From contig DATKMS010000013.1 of the NCBI GenBank assembly GCA_035541735.1, forward strand, positions 1 through 7,035: 7,035 nucleotides of DNA. Reading direction: 5' to 3'. The translations under genes were made by a program, and so were the position numbers. This document shows, one piece after another, positions 1-5,355 of the stretch (position 1 is the first letter of the stretch; every line of letters starts with the position of its first letter). Source of the DNA: DATKMS01 sp035541735. GTDB lineage: Bacteria; Desulfobacterota; Binatia; HRBIN30. The notes beneath the pieces were generated by a model. It did not search any database, was not told the origin of the DNA, and saw only the letters and a list, made by a program, of their open reading frames with translations.

Positions 1-248
1 CCGAGCCCGCTCCAGTGAGCCATCACTTCTTCGGTCGGCGCCGCGGCGAGCGAGGCGAGGTCGGGGAACGCCTGCAGGAAGCGCTGGTAATAGGGCACGA
101 CGGTCGCGACCTGCGTCTGCTGCAGCATGATCTCGGAAAGCCAGACGCGATAAGGGTCTCTTGTCTGCTGCCACGGCAGGTCGTTGCGTCCGTGACGCTT
201 CTGCCAGTGGATCAGGCGTCGGGCGAAGGAGGGGGCATCGGTCGGCAT
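1..248 (-). CDS. mutY: A/G-specific adenine glycosylase MutY, N-terminal part (cut by window edge)
   Basis: The reverse strand from the ATG at 248 reads 82 codons without a stop and leaves the window at base 1. The translation starts MPTDAPSFARRLIHW and contains LPWQQTRDPYRVWLSE and IMLQQTQVATVVPYYQRF. These match the N-terminus of MutY, the HhH-GPD glycosylase that removes adenine mispaired with 8-oxoguanine. Glu39 in WLSEIMLQQTQ aligns with the catalytic Glu37 of E. coli MutY. The visible part covers only the start of the glycosylase domain; the helix-hairpin-helix, iron-sulfur cluster and C-terminal 8-oxoG recognition domain would lie to the left of base 1. No clear Shine-Dalgarno sequence precedes the start. 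The gene is divergent from the binding-protein gene at 304, with 55 bases between the start codons. Confidence 0.93.
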   Translation of the reverse strand, partial: MPTDAPSFARRLIHWQKRHGRNDLPWQQTRDPYRVWLSEIMLQQTQVATVVPYYQRFLQAFPDLASLAAAPTEEVMAHWSGL

Positions 249-270
249 GGGTCGGCTAGGATGTCATAAT
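242..270 (+). promoter_or_regulatory. Candidate sigma70 promoter with extended -10 for the binding-protein operon
   Basis: CATAAT at 265-270 matches the -10 consensus in five of six bases and is preceded by TGT, giving an extended -10 (TGn) element. TCGGCA at 242-247 is a weak -35 (four of six) at a 17-base spacing and overlaps the mutY start codon. Transcription would begin near 277, leaving a leader of about 26 bases before the ATG at 304. Assigned by eye from consensus only. Confidence 0.45.
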
Positions 271-278
271 CGGCGCGA

Positions 279-289
279 TTGTTGAACAA
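279..289. promoter_or_regulatory. Short inverted repeat TTGTTGAACAA, possible operator
   Basis: TTGTT and AACAA are perfect inverted arms around a single central G. The site sits at the predicted transcription start of the binding-protein operon, just before its Shine-Dalgarno sequence and inside the mutY divergent gap. That is a sensible place for an operator, but five-base arms can occur by chance and no regulator gene is adjacent. Confidence 0.25.
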
Positions 290-303
290 CCTGGAGGCTG
301 GAC

Positions 304-1443
304 ATGAAGTCCCTTGTCGTTGCGGTTCTTCTCGCAGGAGTGGCCGGCGCTGCCACGGCACAGATGAAAGTCGGCGTGATCGCCTCCTCGACCGGGCCGA
401 CGGCGTTCGTCGGCATCTCGCAGAAGAACACGGTGCCGCTGTTGCCGACGAAGATTGGCGACATCACTGTCGAGTACATTGCCTACGACGACGCCTCCGA
501 TGCCACGCAGACGGTGCAACTGGCGAAGAAGCTGCTGATCGAGCAGAAGGTGGACGCGATCATCGGCCCGACGGGCTCGCCCAACGCGATGGCGATGCTG
601 CCTTTCATGGCCGAGAGCGGCACGCCGATGCTGGCGCCGGTCGGCACACCCGCTGTCGTGCTGCCCATGGACGACAAGAAGCGCTGGGCCTTCAAGACGA
701 CGCAGAACGACGGCCTGATCGCCGAGGCGATCATCGCCCACATGGTGAAGAGCGGCGTCAAGACCGTCGGCTTCATCGGCTACAACGACCCCTACGGTGA
801 AAGCTGGCTCAGGGAGTTTTCGGCGCAGGCGCAAAAGGCCGGATTGCAGCTCGCGGACGTCGAGCGCTATCTGCGCACCGACCAGTCGGTAAGCGGCCAG
901 GCGATCAAGCTGATTGCGGCCAAGCCGGATGCGGTCCTCATCGCCGGCACCGGCGGCCCGGCCGTGCTGCCGCATGCGACGCTGGTCGACCTCGGCTACA
1001 AGGGCAAGCTCTACCAGACGCATGGCGCGGCGACACCGGACTTCATCCGCCTGGGCGGCAAGAAGCTCGAAGGCGCATTCATGGCCGCCAGTGCCATGGT
1101 GGTGCTCGACCAGATGCCCGACCGCAATCCTTCGAAGAAGGTGGCGCAGAACTACATTGCCGCCTACGAAAAGATCTATGGAACCAAACCGGCCACGTTC
1201 GGTGCCAACGTGTACGACGCGGGCATGCTCCTGCAGAAGGCCGTGCCCGAGGCGGCGAAGAAGGCCAGGCCGGGCACGCCGGAATTCCGTGCCGCGCTGC
1301 GCGACGCGCTGGAAACCATCAAGGAGCTGGTCGCGACGCAAGGCGTGTACAACATGAGCGCCCAGGACCACTCCGGCTTCGACCAGCGTGGCCGGGTCAT
1401 GATGACGCTCAAGGACGGCGCCTGGCAACTCGTGCCGGACTGA
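304..1443 (+). CDS. Periplasmic ABC-type substrate-binding protein, LivK/Peripla_BP_6 family
   Basis: This 379-residue protein has a Sec signal peptide: MK, then a hydrophobic stretch from about residue 4 to 16, then ATA-Q with predicted cleavage after Ala19. The mature protein starts with KVGVIASSTGPTAFVG and carries VDAIIGPTGSPNAMAML (about residues 84-100) and VKTVGFIGYNDPYGESW (about 152-168). These are the hallmarks of the two-lobed type I periplasmic binding fold used by branched-chain amino acid (LivK-like) transporters. Family members bind amino acids, amides, aromatic acids or other small carboxylates; the ligand cannot be read from sequence. The ATG is supported by GGAGG at 293-297, six bases upstream. 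No LivH/M/F/G permease or ATPase genes are in the window. The next gene is an HDOD protein only 25 bases downstream. It may therefore serve a distant transporter or act as a sensory ligand binder. Confidence 0.88.
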   Translation: MKSLVVAVLLAGVAGAATAQMKVGVIASSTGPTAFVGISQKNTVPLLPTKIGDITVEYIAYDDASDATQTVQLAKKLLIEQKVDAIIGPTGSPNAMAMLPFMAESGTPMLAPVGTPAVVLPMDDKKRWAFKTTQNDGLIAEAIIAHMVKSGVKTVGFIGYNDPYGESWLREFSAQAQKAGLQLADVERYLRTDQSVSGQAIKLIAAKPDAVLIAGTGGPAVLPHATLVDLGYKGKLYQTHGAATPDFIRLGGKKLEGAFMAASAMVVLDQMPDRNPSKKVAQNYIAAYEKIYGTKPATFGANVYDAGMLLQKAVPEAAKKARPGTPEFRAALRDALETIKELVATQGVYNMSAQDHSGFDQRGRVMMTLKDGAWQLVPD

Positions 1444-1468
1444 TCGCCGTTTCCATGGAGGGCTGGCC

Positions 1469-2320
1469 ATGAACGCACGCGAACTGGTTCAGGAAGTCGG
1501 CACGCTGTTCTCGCTGCCCGACGTGGTCGTGCGGCTCAATGACCTCATCGAATCCGGCCAGGCGTCCACGGCCGAACTCGGCGAGGTGGTCGAACTGGAC
1601 CCGGGGCTTACCGCGGCGGTCCTGAAGCTGGCCAACAGCGCCTGGTACGGCCTGCCGTCGCATGTCGATACCTTATCGACCGCTGTCATGCTCGTCGGCC
1701 AGAAGGCCCTGCGCAGCCTTGCCCTGTCGGCCTCCGTCGTGAGGACCTTCCGCGGCATTCCGGAGCAGCTGCTCGACATGCGTGCTTTCTGGAACCGCAG
1801 CATCGCCTGCGGCGTGATTGCGCGCAACCTGTGCCGCGGCTGCCGGCTGCCGGAAGAGGAGCGCCTGTTCATCTCAGGATTGCTCCTGGGCGTCGGCAAA
1901 CTCGTCTTTCTCGCGCGCCGGCCCACGCAATATCGCGACGTGCTGGCGAAGGCCGCCGAGGGCGAGACCGCCATGGTGGCGGCGGAGCGACGCCTGTTCG
2001 GTTTCGATCACGCGGAACTCGGCGCCGAGCTTCTGCGCGCCTGGAAGCTGCCGGAAATACTGTCGTTCCTCGTCGGTTCACAGCTGTCGCCGCTGGCGGC
2101 CAAGGCCTGGCCGCGCGAGGCGGCTGTCGTGTTCGCGGCCCGAGCGATCGCCGGCAGGATCGCCTCCGCCATTCATGGCAGTACGCCGCTCGCGGGGTTC
2201 GAACTCGAGTTCGAACCCGAGATCTGGACTCGACTTGGTCTCCAGCCGGCCGTGATTCCCGAGATCATCACTGCGTCCGTAGCCCAGACGCGGGAGATCG
2301 CAGGGATCGTCAACCCGTAG
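1469..2320 (+). CDS. HDOD-domain signalling protein (degenerate HD motif)
   Basis: This 283-residue cytoplasmic protein fits the HDOD family (HD-related output domain), found in proteobacterial signalling proteins that influence motility, biofilm, stress or cyclic-di-GMP pathways. Matching features are the early SLPDVVVRLNDLI (about 15-27), VELDPGLTAAVLKLANSAWYG (41-61), the AVMLVGQKALRSLALS segment (72-87), and HAELGAELLRAWKLP (181-195). Where metal-dependent HD hydrolases have His-Asp, this protein reads GLLLGVGKL (137-145). It is therefore unlikely to be a phosphodiesterase and more likely acts by protein-protein contact, as is common for HDOD proteins. No receiver, GGDEF or EAL domain is attached. 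The ATG is preceded by GGAGGG at 1457-1462, and the 25-base gap after the binding-protein gene suggests one operon. The partner and signal are unknown. Confidence 0.85.
   Translation: MNARELVQEVGTLFSLPDVVVRLNDLIESGQASTAELGEVVELDPGLTAAVLKLANSAWYGLPSHVDTLSTAVMLVGQKALRSLALSASVVRTFRGIPEQLLDMRAFWNRSIACGVIARNLCRGCRLPEEERLFISGLLLGVGKLVFLARRPTQYRDVLAKAAEGETAMVAAERRLFGFDHAELGAELLRAWKLPEILSFLVGSQLSPLAAKAWPREAAVVFAARAIAGRIASAIHGSTPLAGFELEFEPEIWTRLGLQPAVIPEIITASVAQTREIAGIVNP
2195..2218. repeat. Perfect 24-base palindrome inside the HDOD gene
   Basis: The half-site GGGTTCGAACTC is followed directly by its exact reverse complement, GAGTTCGAACCC, with no spacer. It spans codons 243-250 of the HDOD gene (residues GFELEFEP) and is symmetric codon by codon: GGG/CCC, TTC/GAA, GAA/TTC, CTC/GAG. 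In mRNA it could form a long stem with a tight loop about 100 bases before the stop codon. The symmetry is directly visible; any function is unknown. Confidence 0.9.
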
Positions 2321-2335
2321 CGTCGACTGCCGGCG

Positions 2336-3205
2336 TCAGCCGAAGATCGCGCGCATTTCCTTTTCGCGCTTGTCGACCTCGCCGGCGAGATCAACGTACT
2401 CGATCGGCAGTTCTATCCGCTCGGCGGACGGTGCGTCGGCATCGCGGGTCAGCCATTCGTACTTGCCACCTGCCATCAGGTTGGCGACATAGACGAGGTC
2501 GGTCAGGTTCTTCGGTGGCCTTGGTACGGGCCGCGGCCGGTCGTGGTCGCGCACAGCGTCGGAGATCGAATGTGGCAGGGCGAGCGCGACCAGGAGCGAG
2601 TGGCCGATGCTTTCGTGCCATTCGGTCACCAGGTATTTCACGGTACCGGGTCGTGCGCGCAGCTCGGAATACTGGCTCGCGCGATAGAGCATGTAGAAGG
2701 CGCCAAGATCGTGCACCAGGCCCGCGAGCAGCGCTTCGTCCGGGCTGATGCGCGTCATCCGGTGTGCCACGATTTCCGCGGCCGCGGCTGAACGCAGCGA
2801 GTGGCGCCACAGGTCGTCAGCGAACGTGCTGAACGGCAACAGGTCCTTGGCACGCAGCAACTGGCTCATGGCGATGGCCATGGCGGTGCTGCGCACGAGG
2901 TTGAGGCCGAGCCGCGTGACGGCGATCTTCACGCTCGTCACTTCCAGCCCGCTGCGGCGGTGGGCCACCGAGTTGGCCAGGGCGATCAGGCGTCCGGAAA
3001 TGAGCGGCTCCAGCTCGATGACTTCCGCGAGCCGAGCCATCGTCAGATTGGGATCCTGCAACACCTTGCGCAGGCGCGAGACGACATCGAACGCCGTCGG
3101 GAATATCACATCGCCCGACAACTCCGAGGCGATGTCTTCGAGCATCTGGAAGCGCTGCGCGGCGAGCGCGTCACCCTTCTTGTCGTCGTTCGGCGGCGTA
3201 TCCAC
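2336..3205 (-). CDS. Second HDOD-domain signalling protein (HD dipeptide retained)
   Basis: From the GTG at 3205 this encodes 289 residues. HDOD features are LEPLISGRLIALANS (about residues 65-79), VTRLGLNLVRSTAMAIAMS (96-114), LWRHSLRSAAAAEIVAHRM (132-150), LLAGLVHDLGAFYML (159-173, with His165-Asp166) and HESIGHSLLVALALPHSIS (197-215), then HDRP at 221. Unlike the neighbouring HDOD protein it keeps the His-Asp pair, though most of the HD metal-ligand set is not obvious. The open frame extends back to an ATG at 3277, but that codon is inside the tRNA-Gly gene on the same strand, so the true start must be downstream of 3229. GTG 3205 keeps an N-terminal segment with a distant GGAG and is my choice; ATG 3145 is the alternative. 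The gene ends 15 bases from the end of the convergent HDOD gene. It may be transcribed from the tRNA promoter. Confidence 0.82.
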   Translation of the reverse strand: MDTPPNDDKKGDALAAQRFQMLEDIASELSGDVIFPTAFDVVSRLRKVLQDPNLTMARLAEVIELEPLISGRLIALANSVAHRRSGLEVTSVKIAVTRLGLNLVRSTAMAIAMSQLLRAKDLLPFSTFADDLWRHSLRSAAAAEIVAHRMTRISPDEALLAGLVHDLGAFYMLYRASQYSELRARPGTVKYLVTEWHESIGHSLLVALALPHSISDAVRDHDRPRPVPRPPKNLTDLVYVANLMAGGKYEWLTRDADAPSAERIELPIEYVDLAGEVDKREKEMRAIFG

Positions 3206-3228
3206 TGGCTGTGCGCGGTGCTCCGTCC

Positions 3229-3303
3229 TGGAGCGGGCGATGGGAGTCGAACCCACGTCTTTGGCTTGGGAAGCCAAGGTAATAGCCGTTATACGACGCC
3301 CGC
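3229..3303 (-). tRNA. tRNA-Gly, anticodon CCC
   Basis: The reverse strand folds as a 75-base tRNA with encoded CCA. The acceptor arms GCGGGCG and CGCCCGC pair perfectly and are followed by discriminator T and CCA. The D region is GTATAACGGCTATTAC. The anticodon stem TTGGC/GCCAA encloses loop TTCCCAA, giving anticodon CCC, which reads glycine GGG codons. The T-arm is GTGGG, TTCGACT, CCCAT (first pair a G-U wobble). Acceptor and anticodon loop match the bacterial glycine CCC isoacceptor (E. coli glyU). An HDOD gene begins about 23 bases downstream on the same strand with no terminator between. Confidence 0.96.
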
Positions 3304-3313
3304 GTCGGGTTGA

Positions 3314-3322
3314 ATTCTAGCA
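3314..3322 (-). promoter_or_regulatory. Candidate extended -10 promoter for the tRNA-Gly gene
   Basis: On the minus strand TGCTAGAAT reads as an extended -10: TG, one base, then TAGAAT, which matches TATAAT in five of six bases. It ends 10 bases before the first base of the mature tRNA, so a transcript would carry a very short 5' leader for RNase P to remove. No good -35 is seen at the usual spacing, consistent with an extended -10 promoter. Consensus match only. Confidence 0.4.
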
Positions 3323-3386
3323 GCCCGCCATTGAACCCGTGCCGAGCCACCGGCTCCGGGGCGCCGTCATGCCGCATTGTGAAATG

Positions 3387-3412
3387 GTGCTTTGCGCCAC
3401 AAAAGCGAGCAC
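3387..3412. promoter_or_regulatory. Inverted repeat upstream of aceA, possible operator
   Basis: GTGC at 3387-3390 and GCAC at 3409-3412 flank an inner inverted repeat TTTG-CGCCA-CAAA (3391-3403). It lies about 70 bases upstream of the best aceA promoter candidate, at the edge of a locally AT-rich stretch (3401-3445) that contrasts with the GC-rich surroundings. This is a plausible transcription-factor site for a gene normally controlled by carbon source. The regulator is unknown and the dyad is short. Confidence 0.3.
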
Positions 3413-3456
3413 GTAAGCTGTTGTTTGTAATTAGTAAAAAATACTGGGCTCAACTA

Positions 3457-3485
3457 TTGCTGCGCTGCGCAAGTCTCCATATAGT
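3457..3485 (+). promoter_or_regulatory. aceA: Candidate sigma70 promoter for aceA
   Basis: TATAGT at 3480-3485 matches the -10 consensus in five of six bases. TTGCTG at 3457-3462 gives a -35 (three of six) at exactly 17 bases. Transcription would start near 3492, with a leader of about 56 bases before the ATG at 3548. The -35 and spacer overlap TTGC-N8-GCAA (3457-3472), an inverted pair where a regulator could act. The rest of the 3304-3547 intergenic region shows only the upstream dyad and the tRNA promoter. Confidence 0.4.
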
Positions 3486-3547
3486 TCGCTCATGCAATGT
3501 TGACTGAAATAGTACGGTATACCCCCAACCCCAAGGAGGATTACATC

Positions 3548-4882
3548 ATGACCAGCAGAGAGACCGAAGCCGCAACCCTGACCCGGGACTGGACCGGCAG
3601 TGCGCGCTGGCAAGGCATTACCCGAGGCTACACCGCCGCCGACGTGATTCGCCTGCGCGGATCCTTCCCGATCGAGCACACACTCGCCCGCCGGGCCGCG
3701 GAGAAACTCTGGCAACTCGTCAATGAGGAAGACTACGTCAACTGCCTCGGTGCGCTGACGGGTGGCCAGGCCATGCAGCAGGTGAAAGCCGGCGTCAAGG
3801 CCATCTACCTCTCGGGCTGGCAGGTGGCGGCCGACAACAACGGCTACATGTCGATGTATCCGGACCAGTCCCTGTATCCGGTCGATTCCGTGCCGACTGT
3901 CGTCGAGCGCATCAACAATACATTCAAGCGCGCCGACGAGATCCAGTGGTCACGCGGCATCGGTCCCGGCGACGCGGGCTACGTTGATTACTTTGCTCCC
4001 ATCGTCGCCGATGCGGAAGCGGGTTTCGGCGGCGTGCTCAACGCCTATGAACTGATGAAGGCGATGATCCGCGCGGGCGCGGGCGGCGTGCACTTCGAGG
4101 ACCAGTTGGCCTCCGTGAAGAAGTGCGGACACATGGGCGGCAAGGTCCTGGTTCCGACCCAGGAGGCCGTGCAAAAGCTGATCGCAGCGCGGCTTGCAGC
4201 CGACGTCATGGGCGTGCCAACCCTGATCCTTGCGCGCACCGACGCCGAGGCTGCGGACCTCATCACGTCGGACGTCGACGAAAACGACAAGCCGTTCATC
4301 ACCGGCGAACGCACCGCCGAAGGCTTCTTCCGCACCCGCAACGGTCTCGAGCAGTCGATCTCGCGTGGACTTGCCTACGCGCCCTATGCCGACATGGTCT
4401 GGTGCGAGACGGGCAAGCCCGACCTCGAGTTCGCGCGCAAGTTCGCCGAGGCGATCCGCGCCAAGTATCCCGGCAAGCTGCTCGCGTACAACTGCTCGCC
4501 TTCCTTCAACTGGAAGAAGAACCTCGATGACGCGACGATCGCCAAGTTCCAGCGCGAACTCGGTGCCATGGGCTACAAGTACCAGTTCATCACGCTGGCC
4601 GGCATCCACTCGATGTGGTTCAACATGTTCGACCTTGCGCACGACTACGCACAGCGCGGCATGTCGGCCTATGTCGAGAAAGTCCAGGAACCGGAGTTTG
4701 CAGCGCGCGCGCGTGGCTACACGTTCGTCTCCCACCAGCAGGAAGTCGGCACCGGTTACTTCGACGACGTCACGACCGTCATCCAGGGCGGTGCGTCATC
4801 GGTGACCGCGCTTACCGGCTCGACCGAGGAAGAACAGTTCGCCGAGCGCCCGACTACGGCCCGCCCGCGCCTTGCCGCCTGA
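3548..4882 (+). CDS. aceA: Isocitrate lyase
   Basis: This 444-residue cytoplasmic enzyme splits isocitrate into glyoxylate and succinate, the first step of the glyoxylate shunt, which allows growth on acetate or fatty acids. It aligns closely with E. coli AceA along its whole length. The catalytic signature KKCGHMGGK has its active-site Cys at residue 193. Other strong matches are GALTGGQAMQQVKAG (68-82), YLSGWQVAADNN (87-98), YPDQSLYP (104-111), NCSPSFNWKKNLDD (315-328), TLAGIHSMWFNMF (349-361) and SHQQEVGTGYFD (395-406). Length is normal and no key residue is missing. An in-frame ATG at 3497 exists, but AAGGAGGA at 3533-3540 places the start at 3548. No malate synthase (aceB/glcB) or aceK is nearby. 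A small gene follows after 32 bases and is probably in the same transcript. Confidence 0.98.
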   Translation: MTSRETEAATLTRDWTGSARWQGITRGYTAADVIRLRGSFPIEHTLARRAAEKLWQLVNEEDYVNCLGALTGGQAMQQVKAGVKAIYLSGWQVAADNNGYMSMYPDQSLYPVDSVPTVVERINNTFKRADEIQWSRGIGPGDAGYVDYFAPIVADAEAGFGGVLNAYELMKAMIRAGAGGVHFEDQLASVKKCGHMGGKVLVPTQEAVQKLIAARLAADVMGVPTLILARTDAEAADLITSDVDENDKPFITGERTAEGFFRTRNGLEQSISRGLAYAPYADMVWCETGKPDLEFARKFAEAIRAKYPGKLLAYNCSPSFNWKKNLDDATIAKFQRELGAMGYKYQFITLAGIHSMWFNMFDLAHDYAQRGMSAYVEKVQEPEFAARARGYTFVSHQQEVGTGYFDDVTTVIQGGASSVTALTGSTEEEQFAERPTTARPRLAA

Positions 4883-4914
4883 GTCTCCCAACCGCCAACA
4901 GAGAGGAACATGCC

Positions 4915-5139
4915 ATGACCATCACTACCTACTACGCAACCTGCCGGCCGAACCGCCGCAATTCCGAAGCCGACGCCATCGTTCACCTCATCAACGACCA
5001 GTGCGCGGTCAGCGGTGACAACCGATCCTGGGATTCGACGTGGGCCCAGGTCGACGCGGTCGCCGATGCGGCGACCCAGCGGCGCCTCGGCCTCGTGGTC
5101 GAAGCCGAGCAGCACGAGCATCACGCCGAAGACGAGTAG
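4915..5139 (+). CDS. Small acidic protein of unknown function downstream of aceA
   Basis: This 74-residue frame begins at an ATG with GAGAGGA at 4901-4907 upstream and lies 32 bases after the aceA stop, so co-transcription with isocitrate lyase is likely. The sequence starts MTITTYYATCRPNRRNSE and ends EAEQHEHHAEDE. It has no signal peptide or membrane segment. Two cysteines (Cys10 and Cys30) and two tryptophans in SWDSTWAQVDAV (about 38-49) stand out, and the acidic, His-rich tail could bind metal. I do not recognise the family. Its good ribosome-binding site, clean stop and compact composition argue that it is real. A role linked to the glyoxylate shunt, for example binding or tuning AceA, is only a guess from position. 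Confidence 0.7.
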   Translation: MTITTYYATCRPNRRNSEADAIVHLINDQCAVSGDNRSWDSTWAQVDAVADAATQRRLGLVVEAEQHEHHAEDE

Positions 5140-5149
5140 TTCCTTCGCC

Positions 5150-5173
5150 CCGCGGCGATTGCGGTCGCCGCGG
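5150..5173. terminator. Perfect 9-bp GC-rich hairpin, possible terminator of the aceA transcript
   Basis: CCGCGGCGA and TCGCCGCGG are exact inverted arms around the six-base loop TTGCGG, 10 bases after the stop of the small gene. The position and stability suggest a transcript end or 3' stabiliser. No T-tract follows, so it is not a classical Rho-independent terminator. Confidence 0.45.
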
Positions 5174-5355
5174 CCGCGCAGGAAGCGGCCCGGGGGCGCA
5201 CCAACATCTCGCAACAATTTTCCAGTCGCTCGGCGGCCGTCTCGGCCAACATCCGCTAAACTTGCCATCCCTCGGGCTCAGGGAAGCACCGCGTCAGAAG
5301 CGTGCCCCGGATCGCCTCGCGCATCGTCAGGTGCGAAATCTGGAAAGGCAATGTC

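Noticed and set aside
256..1470. Long reverse-strand open frame of 404 codons
   Set aside because: It is antisense to the binding-protein gene, has Arg/His/Gly-rich composition typical of GC-rich shadow frames, and overlaps a clearly conserved coding sequence with a good ribosome-binding site.
2194..2218. GGGGTTCGAACTC resembling a tRNA T-arm
   Set aside because: No matching acceptor, D or anticodon arm is present on either strand; the resemblance comes from the TTCGAA core of the palindrome within a coding region.
1831..2748. Plus-strand open frame of 305 codons spanning both HDOD genes
   Set aside because: Its Arg/Ala-rich low-complexity translation overlaps two recognisable HDOD genes in other frames and has no ribosome-binding site.
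3310..3507. 65-codon plus-strand frame between the tRNA and aceA
   Set aside because: It has no ribosome-binding site or recognisable features, runs through the candidate aceA promoter, and its composition is that of noncoding AT-rich DNA.
3497..3547. Upstream ATG extending aceA by 17 residues
   Set aside because: No ribosome-binding site precedes 3497, while AAGGAGGA is correctly placed for the ATG at 3548; the extra residues do not resemble isocitrate lyase.
3950..4735. Reverse-strand open frame of 261 codons
   Set aside because: It lies entirely antisense to aceA and shows no recognisable protein features.
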